The notes under the pieces are model-generated. The model had not been told where the DNA came from. It saw only the letters and a list, made by a program, of their open reading frames with translations, and made no database searches. From the NCBI GenBank assembly GCA_028023455.1, contig JAQFVV010000152.1, positions 1,178,001 to 1,242,000 of the forward strand: a stretch of 64,000 nucleotides of DNA, in the 5' to 3' direction. Each line of letters starts with the position of its first letter. Position 1 is the stretch's first letter. Below, one piece after another: positions 14,225 to 27,589 of this stretch. This DNA comes from Epiperipatus broadwayi (taxonomy: Eukaryota; Onychophora; Udeonychophora; Euonychophora; Peripatidae). The translations under genes and the position numbers were made by a program.

Positions 14225-14345
14225 AGCTTGGAGCAATGGAATGGATGGTTGAATTGTTGGAAGAGTGAGAAGATTGAAGCATATCCATTAAAGTTTGAGG
14301 AATTGCTATTTTAACATAAACTGAGCCCTGATTATATATATGTCC
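14225..14345 (+). repeat. R2 5' module fragment
   Basis: Matches only the upstream R2 module (GGATGGTTGAATTGTTGGAA, ATCCATTAAAGTTTGAGG, AACATAAACTGAGCCCTGAT) and stops before the ribozyme. Confidence 0.6.
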
Positions 14346-15824
14346 AGGAGATAGCAGTAAAGTAAAGGAATGTTACAACACCAGCCATTTAGGAAATAAT
14401 AATACAAGGTATTAAAAACTCTATCCTCAGAGAAAGCAGATATATAAATAAATAAAATATTGTAAAATAGTATGGAAATATTGGAAGAAAGAATTTACCA
14501 ATAATTTTGACATATAATAATTATATTTAAAGAAAAAGACTATGAAATATATAACATGTGTGTATAGCTGTCATTGAAATAAATTTCTATGAAGGAAATC
14601 ATCATTATCATTAGTATTCTATCACATGGACAGATCTAGAGAGTACTCACATCATCAATTTATTCATTTTCATTCTATTTTCTTCATTTCCTAGCTTACT
14701 TCCATGTTACTTTTCCCACTTCCTATATCATTCAGCAATACCAATATGTACATCCTTTCTTTTTGCTTTCACTTACCATTTCTTCAAAAAACTTTCATTA
14801 AACAATAATTTCATTTTAATATATATCCAATCCAGTTTCTCTTTCCAATGTCATCAAATATTTATTTTCATTTGCTATTTTCAAAACTTCTTCATTTGCT
14901 ATCTTATTCATTCAACTTATTTTTTTCATTCTTCTCCATGACCACATCTCAAATGCTTCCAATATGGAAATAATAGAGTTAAATAGAGGCATAATTTGAA
15001 GTGAAACATAAGATACTTCAAATTATGTAAATTATCAACACTAATTCTTTAGGCATAAACTTGCATTACGTAATAAAAATATTCAGTGGTAAAAGAACAG
15101 ATTCTGCAGCTTAGAGTTCATGGGTCACAATTTCATTCTATCTTTTTGGCCACGTGAATTTTTTAAAAGCTTTCAAGCAAAAAAACAGATTAACTATATT
15201 ATGGTAATTTCATAATAAAATTTAATAAAATGTTATTAGTTTCAATAGAAAATATGTTTATTAAAACATAAACATTATTATACAAAACTCTTGTTGTTTG
15301 GCGAAAAGATAATGTTTGAAGATTATGTTTTTATTCAAAATGAAAGTGCTTCTTTTTCAGTATACTATTATGTTCCATTGTTACTAAAGAAAGATTTGCA
15401 TACAAACCTCAGAATGCTTTTATTAATTTAAACATTCCATTCTTAATGACTAAACAAGACTGAATAAATACCCATTGACATATGAATTTCTTACTTTTTA
15501 TTTTGAATAATGTCTCCAAATATAATTATACTTACAAAACAGAAAGTCTTTATATAATGATGCTTGTGTTTTCATTAAACATGTTTTCAAATGAAACTAA
15601 TAATGTACCGATAATCTTATTAGTAAATTATCAACTTGGAACTCATCTCAGTTAGATAAGGATTTAAGACACTCTTATGTCTAAGGGATTAACATTAATA
15701 ACTTTTTTGATATTAAATTTTTTATCAGTGTCAATAATATATTTCACTAAAAGAATTATAATCACTTTTATTATATATCTATCTAAGCTGAAGTATAAAT
15801 GAAATTGTGGTTGGATTATTTAAA

Positions 15825-16028
15825 TTAAATGTCATCTTTAGTAGACTTCGAGCTTGAGTTCTCAGTACCATCAGATGTTTTCAATCTGGAAACAATTTCT
15901 GACCTGTGATATGTGAGTTGCTGATAATATCTCTTTCTCCCATTGTTGAGCCAAAGAAATAAAGACAAGGCCTGAAACCATCGATGGCACCAAAAGGCCA
16001 ACTGGTTGGAACTGACAGTCATGAAAAC
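15825..16028 (-). CDS. candidate terminal exon of an unidentified gene
   Basis: Minus strand: after the acceptor gtcttatctag (AG at 16030-16029) an open frame of 67 codons runs to TAA. It reads VFMTVSSNQLAFWCHRWFQ, a hydrophobic stretch (ALSLFLWL), then a polar tail rich in Ser, Lys and Asp (TENSSSKSTKDDI). AATAAA lies about 60 nt downstream. Base composition is less AT-rich than the flanks. I do not recognise the protein; another frame is also partly open. Confidence 0.3.
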   Translation of the reverse strand, partial: VFMTVSSNQLAFWCHRWFQALSLFLWLNNGRKRYYQQLTYHRSEIVSRLKTSDGTENSSSKSTKDDI

Positions 16029-16744
16029 CTAGATAAGACATTTTGATATTTGTCTATACACTCGTTATTTTAAATGAAATGAACTTTAATTAACAAGGAC
16101 TAATATAACTATAGCCTAAAATAATTATTTAAAATTTCCTTATGTAAAATTTATTAGTGTTATAGTGTGTTAAATATATATGTGCATAAATAAATAGTTT
16201 GCTTAAATATTATTTGGTCTATTTTCTCTCTCTTGTCACCATATCACGAGTAATTTAAGTGTATAGTTATTTTTATGTGTTAAGTAAAGGTGCTGGACTC
16301 TGAGACAGAGAATGAACTAGTCATTGGATATTTACAAATACTGGACTGTGTGCCTGTCATCTGAAACATACTGACTATTTAAGCTATGGTTGTTTGGTAC
16401 CTGAGGTTGATTCTTAAAACAAATAAATTGCTTTGGATGGTTGTGGTTTAAATCTAGCAGTCGAAGTGAGCCATGGTTTGGAAATATGATCATGTTATGA
16501 TTTGCATACCTCTATCTGATTGTGGGTATTATGGTTGACTCTGCCATCAAGGTTATTCTCCCCTCTGCTTGAAGGGCTGGTCCATTCCTATGTTTTTTAT
16601 AATTATTATAAAAGGTGTTTAACCCCATTTAAACCTACAAAAATAAACTTCTCTTCAGCAGACCCAGTTCAGTACTGTACTACAAAATCACAAACATTGA
16701 AAGTACAAGTAGCAATCATTATAAATAAAACATGAAAGAACAAC

Positions 16745-19175
16745 ATTGTGGAGATTGCTGGTGTTTTGGACAGAGTGACAAAGTTAGTTATTCATCTTAA
16801 TAGAAGATACCAAATGCAGGTAACTCAAATTTGTGCCCCAACAAATTCTATAGTGATGAAATGGTAGAAGATTTTTATATGAATGTACAAAAAGCTTTTG
16901 ATCAGAACAAACAACATTTTAAAATTGTTATGGGAGTCTTCAAAGTTAGAATTGGTAAACAATTGAAAAGTAAAAGTGCTGTAGATAAATTTGGTTATGG
17001 TAATAGAAATGAGAGAAAACATAGGTGGAGTTTGTAGAAAAAGAAACATGTTATAAAATTATTTTTTTGAAAAAAAAAAAAAGTTAAACAGAAATGAACA
17101 AGGAAGCATTCAAATGAAGGTGCAACAGAATTGGGTTATATTTTGATTAAAAACAAAAAATCAACATTGTCATGTTTTTAATAAATTTGACACAGGAAGT
17201 GATCATCAGTCAGTAAGATGTAAGGTTAAGGTTAATGCAAAACTGAAGACACAAAAATTATTAAGAAAAACATTTACAGTTGATATTTCTAATCTTCTCT
17301 AATATTATAATGAATTTATATTAGAACTTGCCAATCATTTTCAAATATTAACAGATTTTGAACATGATTCAGATTTTAATGAAATCAAAAAGAAGATCAT
17401 TGGTATGATTTTAAAAACTACAACAAAGATAGTTGGTACAAGAAAGCAGCAATTAACCAATAAAATGTCTATTACAACAAAACAATTTATGAAGAAAAAA
17501 AGTAATATGAAAATATATAAAAATGTTGTACTAAAAAAGACTGAATATCTCAAATTTTGTAAAATGGTGATAATGCTATAACAATATAATTGTGAACTAT
17601 CAAGGAAAGTTATAGAAGAAAATAAAAATCTCAAGAAGGTAATACAAGATCTTGGTGCTGTTAAGATAATAATTTCTGCAGTAAGAAAAAAGGTGGATGT
17701 ATTATTAAAGAGAGAGAGATGATATAAAATGTGAGAAGATTTCTATCATGAATTATATAGTAATAAGGAACAATGTAAAGGTAATGATGGAATTATAATC
17801 AATATCTTAAAATAAGCTGGTGAAGAAATAAAAAAATTTCCACCAAGTTATATACCAAATGCCTAAATGATGAATGTATACCAGATGTTTGTAAAAAGGA
17901 AATATTAATATTATTATTTTAAAAAGGTGATAAAGAGGATATTACAAATTACAGACCTATTAGTCCTTCATTGGTTTTATAAAAAAATTTACCAAGATAA
18001 TCACAACTCATCTACAGAGAACTTTGGATTTTATCAACTGAAAAAACAATCTGAATTTAAAGATTGTATTTTAGTATCATATCCCAAGTATTAAGAGAAG
18101 TTATAGAAAGAATAAATAAGTATGAGTTACCATAAGCATATTTCTTTAGTAAGTAAATCATTGAATCATTAAGGTATAGACTCAGGATATTGTCATATTC
18201 TAAGGAATGTTTATAAAATGCAACAGCAGCAATTAGAGTACATAATGATGCTAGGAAGATTAACAGTGAGAATGGTATGTGACAGGGTTACTTCATATCT
18301 CCAAAACTTTTTACAGCAAGCTGCAGGAAGTATTTTGTGGATTAAAATAGAAAGGTAAAGGAATTAAAGTAAATAGAAATTATTTCAGTCATTTAGATTT
18401 TGTTCATAATGAAGTTTTTTTTTTAAAAAATAATGCTTCAGAACTGCAAGAAATGTTGCAAGAGTTATCAGATGAAAGTAAGAAAGTATGTCTAAAAGTA
18501 AATGTTAAAAAGACTAAAGTAATGTTCAATGGATGTTCTCAAATGATGAAAATAAATATTGATAATGTGAATTAAAAGAAGTTAACACATTACAAGAATC
18601 TTAGTCATATTATCCTACAGATGAAAGCATAATGGATGAAATTAATCATAGAATTAAACTTGGTTGGAGTGCTTTTGGTATAAATAACTTGATACTAAAA
18701 GGAAATAGGTCTATGTGTTTGAAAAGGAATGTTTTTAATAAATATGTTTCACCAGTTCTTACTTATGGATATGAGACTTGGACACTTAATAGAAGAACAA
18801 TACAGAGACTTCAGACAGAGAAGTATGGAGAACTTCATGTTAGGAGTAACAAGAAGAGATCAAAAACACAATATAATGGTTAGAGAACAAACAGGTGTTA
18901 CTGACCTCATTGAAAAAATTAAAAGGCTGAAGTGGAGTTGGGCTGGACATATTGCCAGAAGAGATGAAAATTGATAGACAATTGAAATATAAAAGTGGAT
19001 TTCAAAAGATTTAAAATACCTAAAAAGGACCACATGTGAGATGGATGTAAGAAATAAGGAAATATGTAGTGGTGATGTGAAGAGAGTCTAGAGATTGGAG
19101 AAGATAAACTGAATCTTGAAGAGACCTTCATCCTACAGTATATTGATAGTAATTGAAAATGATGATGAGGATGAA
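16745..19175 (+). pseudogene. decayed RTE-type LINE (copy A)
   Basis: Non-LTR retrotransposon with an apurinic endonuclease (APE) followed by RT. APE traces: QICAPTNSYSDEMVEDFYMN (16826-16885), KIVMGVFKVRIGK (about 16920-16960; the usual catalytic MGDFN Asp and Asn are lost) and SDHQSVR near 17201. RT and linker pieces run from about 17460 to 18560 with many stops. The C-terminal TRRDQK, REQTGVTDLIEKIKRLKW and GHIARRDEN (about 18840-18972) are classic RTE/BovB endings. The element ends near 19175 in a GATGATGAGGATGA tail. Too broken to be active. Confidence 0.82.
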
Positions 19176-19189
19176 CATTAAGCTTTGCT

Positions 19190-20300
19190 TTTCATCAATA
19201 AGTTTTATCACAAGGTAATCTATCTGAGAATACAATATTATCATTTGCTGTAGATTGTTATACAGTGAGAGAATACTAGAACTGTTTATTGAGTAGGTCA
19301 CAGAATGTTGCAAGATAAAATACATAATAACATATTCCAATACCACCCCCTTAAAATCTCCTAGAAGATCTTTGCTCTCTGCATTGTAGTCCAATATGCA
19401 AATAACCATAGAAATATTCTGATATGAGGATAATTTTTCCAAATAATTTTTACATCAATGGGTGGTCTTCTTTATCAAATTGTTCAGAAAATGTCATTTA
19501 CATCTGCAATAGCAATTGTTATGGAGAGAGCAGATTGAAATGTAATGTTAATAAGAAAAAACTTCAAATCAACATCACATAAAGTCTTTTTCAATGTGGC
19601 TAATCATTAAATTTCGTAAAATCGAGTTAAATTTTATTCATTTTAAAACTCTTGTGAATTAATAAACAAATATCAAATAAGTAAATTGCTAATAAATATT
19701 ACATTTTCAATTATATGCAAACGCAGGGAATAACTTTTTCAACTGCTGTACAGCACAGCATGTACACATGTTGGGGCATGTTTAGAAATAGTATAAGATT
19801 AGATCTCTCTCAATTAAATTAAAATAGTTAAACAATCATTTAAAGTTTATACAATTTATATTTCTGAATATTATAAATAGATTAAAATGAACATACTTTA
19901 ATAATAAATGCAAGCAAAAAGACAACAACAACAACCACAATGTATATGTCCATTGAAAGTTCACATTGTGAAATCTAATACTCAATATATTACTTTTGTA
20001 AAGGTATGTGCTTAAGTTAAAATTAACCAACGGTCTTTAAATATCTTCAACTTTGTATGATCTATAGAGAAAACAAAGCAAATTATTTTGGATAAGTTAC
20101 TTAAGGAAGCTTGGAAATCTGAGTTAAAATCCCTTTAATTACATCTAGCTTAAGTATTTGTATTATATATATATATATATTTAATATTACTTAAATCATG
20201 TACATGATTAATAATAATTATTATAATGAGAATGTATTTATGAGATAATATAAGCTCTTTTATTTGAAAAGAAGTAAAATAGGGTTATTATACTTTATAT
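19190..20300. other. no gene seen
   Basis: Between RTE copy A and PLE1; A+T-rich with only chance ORFs. Confidence 0.45.
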
Positions 20301-20306
20301 ATATAT

Positions 20307-20964
20307 AAACAAACAAAAAAAAAAGACTTATAAATCCAATAAATAATATTATATTTCAACCAGAGGACTGGTTTTCATCAGAAAGAAAAAAAAAAAATAC
20401 ACAGTAAAATGGCGATAATCAAAAATTACAGATTTGGTAAAAGATTAAAAATTTAACAAAACCCCCCTGATTGGTCACAAAATCTAACACAGAATATCTA
20501 CCCAATCAATGACAAAATTCAAACAAAACAAAAAAAAACTACATTCCCTCCTAATCAAGCTTAAATTCTATTTAAATTAAAATAAATATAAAAATAAAAA
20601 ATCCAAAATTAAAAATTAAAATATACATATGTGCATACATCGAAAAATTAAACTATGCTCACATACAAAAAATAGCTGTGCTCACATTAATATTCATTAA
20701 AAACTAAAATACTTATACATTTTAAAAAATATAGTTAGTGCAAAGTACAATAATTTATAACTAATTATTTATCTATAAACCAATTAAACACAGATATTAA
20801 ACATCCATGTAACCAATCTTTACATAAAAAAACCTCATATAAGAAAATTTTCACATAAAAAACACACTTATAGAAATCATTTAGGAGACCAGGTAACCCA
20901 GAGGTGTAATAGTTCCAGTGTTCAAATTCAATCCATGTGGTTCTAAGGTCTTGAATTTAAAAAT
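20307..20964 (-). repeat. left inverted arm of PLE1
   Basis: Reverse complement of 23116-23770, near-identical along about 655 bp. It ends inward at the sequence complementary to the C-terminal codons (FKFKTLEPHG) of the element. Confidence 0.92.
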
Positions 20965-23199
20965 GACTTTTTATGTTTAGCTAATAAGGAAAACAATGTG
21001 ATTAATCTAACTAACATTAATCTTAGTGAGGCAGAATGTTCACTGTTAAATAAAGGTTTATCTTTTTGCCCTACAGTTCAGTCATTTTATCAAAAAAATG
21101 AATTTAAAATTCATCAGGATTTAGATAATTTTTCAAGAAGACTTAGATTAAGAGAATTTTTTGGAAACCAAGAATGTGATACTATTGGAATATTACGATC
21201 TGATTGGACACCACCACATCAAAGGAATGTGTTATTAGATACGTATATTGATAATGTATATCAGGATATTATTAATGAAATTAGACTTAAACAACATAAT
21301 AAGTATAAGAGTAATTTAACATTGAGAGAGATGAATGCATTACATAATTTAGTGAAAAGACAGGATATTATTATAAAACCAGCTGACAAAGGTGGATCAA
21401 TAGTAATTATGAATAAAGATGATTATGTTAAAAAAGCTCTGGAGCTTTTAGATGATAAAATTTTTTATGAGCCTATTTCACTAACCACTATTAATTCATT
21501 ATTCAAGGGTATACTTTTTAGTTTAAAAGATATGAGAGCTAGGAGTCTTATAAATAATAATGTATATAACTTTTTAGTACCAACCAAAATTCATCCTAGT
21601 AGTTTTTATATTTTGCCAAAGATTCATAAACCTGGTTGTCCAGGCAGACCTATTGTAGCTAGCATTGATAGTCCTACAGAAAATATTTCAGCATATGTTG
21701 ATAATATTATTAAATTTATTCCACCATCATTTAATTCTTATGTTAAAGATACTACTCATTTTCTTTGTGTGTTAGAAAATATTAAATCTGAATTACCAGT
21801 TGATTGTTTTTTGGTTACTTTGGATATTGTATCATTATACACAAATATACCTCATGATGATGGAGTTGAGGCTATTAAATGTGCTTTACAAGATAGAGAG
21901 TATGATCATGGTTTTATTACTACTATGGTTGAATTAATATATTTGGTTTTAAGAAATAATTTTTTTACTTTTGATTCTAGATACTATTTACAGAAACAAG
22001 GTACTGCAATGGGTACAAAGATGGCACCAAGTTATGCGAATATTTTTATGTCAAAACTGGAGTCCTCTATACTTGATAATGCTAAGCTGAAACCTCACAC
22101 ATGGCTTAGATATATAGATGACATTTTCATGATATGGCCACATAGTTAAGTTGAACTTCATAATTTTTTAAGTTATTTAAATAATTTTAATAAACATATT
22201 AATTTCACAATGAATTTTTCAAAATCAATTGCTCATTTTCTTGATGTTGAAGTTATTTACACTAATAGAGTTCTTACTACTACTGTATATAGGAAACCAA
22301 CTGATAATAACTGCTATCTACATTTTTATAGTAACCATCCTAAACATTTAAAGGCTAATATTCCTTATAGTCAATTTTTAAGGATGAAGAGGATTTGTAA
22401 TGATGAGAAATTTCTTCAACAAAATAATAGTATTTTATATAATAGATTGCTCAATATGAGGTATCCTAAGACATTGTTGGATAATGCAGTAAGGAGATCT
22501 TCTTTAATTGATAGAAAGAAACTTCTTTTATCTGAAAAGAGTAAAAAACAATTAGATGTTCCACCATTGGTTTTTACTTTTAATAGAGATTTACCTAATA
22601 TTAACCGGATATTGGCAAAACATTTTAACATATTACAGTCCACAGATTATTTAAAATCTATTTTTTCTGATCCACCTAAGGCTGTATATCGAAAACATAG
22701 ATCACTTAGAGATATACTTGTCAAAACAAATTTTATTAGTAGTTCTGTACAGGAAAAAGGATGTTCTCCATGTAAAGATAAAAGATGTTGTACATGTAAA
22801 CATATTGTTGTGACAAAAGTGGTCTTTAGTACTAAGAATTGTAATTTCAAATGCTATATTCCTAATTATGTTACATGTAAAAGTGTTAATTTGATATATT
22901 TGATAGAGTGTAGTAGATGTTTAAACCAGTATATAGGTGAGTCAGCAAATAGTTTACATGTCAGAATGACTAATCATAGATTTGACATTTTGCATAAGAA
23001 TAAAGATAGACTGGTTTCAAAACTTACCGAATCATTCAATTGATAATTTAAAAGTAGTGATTCTTCAGGAAGGTTTTTCTTCTACAAGGGAGAGGAAACA
23101 AAAGGAGAGTTTTTTATTTTTAAATTCAAGACCTTAGAACCACATGGATTGAATTTGAACACTGGAACTATTACATCTCTGGGTTACCTGGTCTCCTAA
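20947..23199 (+). pseudogene. PLE1 reverse transcriptase with C-terminal GIY-YIG endonuclease
   Basis: PLE polyprotein, recently inactivated. RT landmarks in order: KPADKGGS near 21375, LPKIHKP near 21615, motif A TLDIVSLYTNIP near 21811-21850, motif B QGTAMGTKMAPSYAN from 21997, motif C YIDDIF at 22111-22128. A cysteine cluster (GCSPC...CCTC, 22756-22806) precedes the GIY-YIG nuclease (LIYLIECSRCLNQYIGES, from 22888), as in other PLEs. Defects: an in-frame TAA at 22147-22149 just after the catalytic YIDD, and a frame change near 23040 after the nuclease core; the usual C-terminal motif (FKFKTLEPHGLN) then reads in another frame to a TAA at 23197-23199. There is no ATG at the 5' end: the frame is open from 20947, immediately inside the left arm, so the N-terminus looks truncated. 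Confidence 0.88.
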
Positions 23200-23770
23200 A
23201 TGATTTCTATATGTGTGTTTTTTATGTGAAAATTTTCTTATATGAGGTTTTTTTATGTAAAGATTGGTTACATGGATGTTTAATATCTGTGTTTAATTGG
23301 TTTATAGATAAATAATTAGTTATAAATTATTGTACTTTGCACTAACTATATTTTTTAAAATGTATAAGTATTTTAGTTTTTAATGAATATTAATGTGAGC
23401 ACAGCTATTTTTTGTATGTGAGCATAGTTTAATTTTTCTATGTATGCACATATGTATATTTTAATTTTTAATTTTGGATTTTTATTTTTATATTTATTTT
23501 AATTTAAATAGAATTTAAGCTTGATTAGGAGGGAATGTAGTTTTTTTTTTTTTTTGTTTGAATTTTGTCATTGATTGGGTAGATATTCTGTGTTAGATTT
23601 TGTGACCAATCAGGGGGGTTTTGTTAAATTTTTAATCTTTTACCAAATCTGTAATTTTTGATTATCGCCATTTTACTGTGTATTTTTTTTTTCTTTCTGA
23701 TGAAAACCAGTCCTCTGGTTGAAATATAATATTATTTATTGGATTTATAAGTCTTTTTTTTTGTTTTTAT
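23116..23770 (+). repeat. right inverted arm (pLTR) of PLE1
   Basis: Mirror of the left arm. Near its outer end (23697-23724) it has CTGATGA, then a perfect 6-bp hairpin (AACCAG/CTGGTT), then GAAA. This resembles a hammerhead core, but one extra A follows CTGATGA and no convincing stem I was found. Confidence 0.9.
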
Positions 23771-24324
23771 ATGTATTTCCTTTGGTTAGTTTGTTATATA
23801 TTAATATTTTGATATATATATAATATTTGTTATGTGTTTTTCGTTAATGTTCCACAGATAAACATTATATATATATATATTAAAATTCTACTTTCCTAGG
23901 TTTGAATTTCTAAGCATATTAATAGGAACAAAATAATTGTACCATTACCTAGTTGGTTTCTCAATGTAGACAATGATTGAACCATTGCATTCTATCTAGA
24001 AAATTTCGGTTACCTAAGTGACTCTCAACATATGGGCTCAACATATCACTTATTTTCATTACAATATATATATATTGTATGTTTGTTAACCAAATTATGA
24101 CACTAGTGCATTGAAAATATAGTTGGTTTATTTAATAAAATTTTATTTTTATTCTCTATATATGTGTGTGTGTTTGTCTATAGATAGATAAATTAACAAA
24201 ACAGCCTTTAAATAGCTCATTGAAAGTCTCTCCAATAGAGCAGCAGCTAAAGAGTGCACATAATTTACTATACTTAGACAAGTTGAATGAATGATTTTGC
24301 AAGTTTTTTTTATTTTTTAGCTAA

Positions 24325-24994
24325 GAAATTATTCAAACAGAAGTCAATCTCTGATAATTTGCTATTTCTTAAATATTATAAATCTCCACGCACTTTTCTG
24401 CCAGTAAGAATTTAAAAAACTTAAATGAATCGTTTAAGCTATATTTTATATACACCAATTCTCACAGACCATGCTTAAACTAGAACTTGAGTCTATTGTG
24501 TGCTTGATGTTATAATCAAATATTTAATTGTACACATCTATTTAACGCATCACAGGAGAAAGACACTGTCTCATTTTTAACCATCTATGATTAGACAAAC
24601 ATGACTTATAAATGTAAACCTAATATTATAAAGCCCTGAAAACTTTGAAATTATTCAAACAGAAGTCAATGTCTGATAATGCGCTATTTCTTAAATAGGT
24701 TTATATTTATAAGTCATGTTTGTCTAATCGTAAGTAGTTAAAAATGAGACACTGACATTCTCCTGCAATGGGTTAAATAGATGTGTACAATTGAATGTTG
24801 ATTATAACATCACACACACAATAGACACAAGCACTGATTTAAACATGATCTGTAAGAGCTGGTGTATATAAACCTAAACTTAAGCGATTTACTTAAGTTG
24901 TTTAAATTTTTATCGGTGAGAGAGTGCGCACGGAGATTTATAATATTTAAGAAATAGCACATTATCAAAGATTGACTTCCGTTTCAATAATTTC
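24325..24994. repeat. R4: foldback element
   Basis: Inverted arms of about 297 bp (24325-24621 and 24697-24994) around a 75-bp centre, with moderate divergence. The centre holds a short extra copy of the arm's outer end (CAAACAGAAGTCAATGTCTG), so the unit is an inverted dimer plus a piece. No ORF, and no hammerhead core found. Confidence 0.82.
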
Positions 24995-24999
24995 AGTTT

Positions 25000-25960
25000 T
25001 CAGCGCTTTATAATAATAGGTTTTCTTTTTGTTAAGAATAACAACATAATCATTTAGTCACAGTTGCCCGAAAAAAAAATGCTGAGTTTGATTGAAACCT
25101 ACATTTTTTTAAAAAAAAATTCCAAACCAATCTGGATTCAAATTTTACATTATGAATATGACAGAAAACCCATTATATATATATTAACATTTACTAAAAA
25201 AACTATTTTTTGTTTATCTACCTAAAGACTTATTTGCTTTTTAAATTGATTTTTAAAGTAATATCTTTTATCTTTTAATAGGATTACAAATATCTGTTTA
25301 AAGTCTTTTATTAGAATATTTTCCAAAGTGTGAATAATTTGTTTTAAGTCAAATTTATTATTCAAGTAATTTTAATCCGCATAAAACAAATGTATTTTAT
25401 ATAACGATAACAGATAAATAAATATATCATACTAAATATACACCAGTCTAAAACAAAAGCAATAACAATCTTTCTTTATTAATAATAGAAAAAAATATTA
25501 TTTCTGATTTGATAATTTTATGTTATAATTACTTATAACAATATAAACTATACAGAAAGCTTGATAACAAAAAAAAAAAAAAGATTGCAATTATTGGTCA
25601 GTCACTTTTTATATAATATGTTTGCTATAGACGTTTAAAAAAAATACTAAATAAATATATAAAAAAATAGAAATTAATAAAATATTTTTTTTATTTCTAA
25701 TACATCTTAACATGTATGCTAAAAACACATACTATAATATGGCTCATTGCTCTCCATGAATTTTAATATTTATTCCCAGTCCGAATTGAATGCCATGGAT
25801 ATAAAAGTTAGGTTAATCATTATATCAAATATATCTAAATTTAAGGAAGCTTTAATTTTTTATGCTATATTCTATTTAATTCAACAAAGACTTTTTGTAA
25901 TGGATTAACCTTACAAAATATCTGTAGCTGTAAGTTTATGAAACTTTTAGGATCCCATTG
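25000..25960. other. no gene seen
   Basis: A+T-rich spacer between R4 and R2; nothing recognised. Confidence 0.45.
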
Positions 25961-25984
25961 AAAAATTGATTATTGTAAATTTGT

Positions 25985-26290
25985 AGAGAATGTAAACATC
26001 AGTATGGGCTTTGAGCATTCCATCATCAGATTTTCAATAGGATAGACGGCTGAAGAGGGTGGAGTGGATTGAAGCCTGTCCATTAAAGTATGAAGATTGG
26101 CTATCTTAATGTGTGTGTGGAGATGATAATCTGGACCAACTGATGAGTGCTGGTTTAGCACGATCTTATGGTGATTATTTATCTTTTGGACATATATGTG
26201 GTCAAGTATATCAGTGTTATGAGATAGTGTGGAAAGTTGAGGGTCAGGTGAAAGTCAGCTTAAAATACCCTATATATTATATTGTTTGCA
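25985..26290 (+). repeat. R2 forward copy with damaged ribozyme
   Basis: Same order of modules as at 55 kb. CTGATGA (26140-26146) and stem II are kept, but the GAAA box is replaced (CACGATCTTATGG), so this copy cannot fold as a hammerhead. Confidence 0.72.
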
Positions 26291-26339
26291 CAGGTATATA
26301 TATATATAGCCTGTATATTAGATATCAAATGTGATTATT

Positions 26340-27585
26340 ATTAAATTTGTAATATTATTTTACAACTTTTAATAAAATATACCCTATTTTTGAAACTCTA
26401 CAAGTCATTACTACAACTGCTAAGTTTAACATTTATGTGACACTAACAGTTTTGATTTAAATGTTAAATCTTGAAATATGAAATTCTTAATTAACCAAAT
26501 GTTTTGCAAAATCAAGATGAGTCTAAAAAAAAGAGACTGTTTTTCTTACAATGATGTTATTAATGGTGGGTTGCTTTAAAAACATCAACATTTTATGCTT
26601 CACAACTAATAAAAAAAAGTTGAAGACCAAAACTTCAATAATTAATAGGCTTAATTAAAAATGATTGGTGAATAAAAACTTCAAAGAAAATATTCATTTT
26701 CTCTATTCATAATTATTATTATTTTGACACATTGAAAGTGCATATATAAGATCTAATAGCTATAATCAAAATCCTATTATTTCCATGAATGCTACTCTTT
26801 TATACAGTAATAATCATTCGAATGGAAGTCATATTTTAGATTACCTTTTGAATAAATGATACAAGAATTCAAATGACAGATTTTAATAAAAAAATCTACT
26901 TATTATTTCATTCAGATTTAGGCAAGATTTTCTGATGAGGAATCTGGAGTTTAAAATGCTTGTAATATCTTAATTTTAAAACTATTATTTTTTTTTTAAA
27001 TATAAGGACTGATGAAATTGTATGATCTTAAGAATACATTCATTATATCAGTTTATAAAAATAAAAGTTATATAAAAATTATCCATGCACTTTACTACTG
27101 TTACACAATGCTTTATTTACCACCCTCTCTTTCAGTTTCGATTGCCCCAGCATTCTTCTTCAGAACTTTTATATCTCCTAACTTCAACTGCTAAATTCTA
27201 TCATAATTTTTTGAATGAAATTTTTATATAATAAAATATACAATAAAATACACATTTTAATGTATAATACTTACAAAAAAATTCACCAGGGGATGAGGCA
27301 AAAACATACAATACTGTGTAAGAAAATTATGAAAGGTTAATTTTTTAGAGTGATTTTATGGAGTAATTATGAATAAAAATAATCTGTGTGAGTATATCAA
27401 GTAAATGTACTTTATTTGTACTAAATTATATATGCACAGACATTCCTCCAATATAAAATATCTCAACTTTTTTACTAAAAATTTGTGCTTCTAAAATTAT
27501 CTAAAATATCTGTTCAATCTTCTGTATTAAACCTATCAAGAAGTATTTATCAAAGTGCAATTTTGTAATTAAATTTTAATGCCAT
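26340..27585. other. no gene seen
   Basis: A+T-rich spacer; the ORF at 27012-27194 has no recognisable content. Confidence 0.45.
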
Positions 27586-27589
27586 CTGA

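Larger units (their letters stand above)
20307..23770 (+). mobile_element. PLE1: Penelope-like element with long inverted arms
   Basis: A PLE with one near-complete reverse transcriptase/GIY-YIG reading frame (20947-23199) between two almost identical inverted arms, 20307-20964 and 23116-23770. PLEs are known to carry terminal pLTRs in direct or inverted orientation. The arms differ at only a few bases, so insertion is recent or the arms are kept alike. The right arm begins inside the reading frame: it holds the last roughly 28 codons plus about 570 bp of 3' non-coding DNA. The left arm is therefore a reverse copy of the protein's own C-terminus and 3' region. No clear target-site duplication was found at the outer ends, which lie in A/T runs. 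Confidence 0.88.

Noticed and set aside
16831-17037. Separate small gene
   Set aside because: It is the endonuclease piece of the decayed RTE LINE copy A.
22416-22850. Minus-strand ORFs opposite PLE1
   Set aside because: Shadows of the PLE1 reading frame; no independent features.
23697-23724. Full hammerhead ribozyme in the PLE1 arm
   Set aside because: CTGATGA, a perfect stem II and GAAA are present, but an extra A follows the core and I could not find stem I partners or a clear cleavage site.
20000-25000. CRISPR array
   Set aside because: No regularly spaced identical short repeats; the repeats are eukaryotic retroelement arms.
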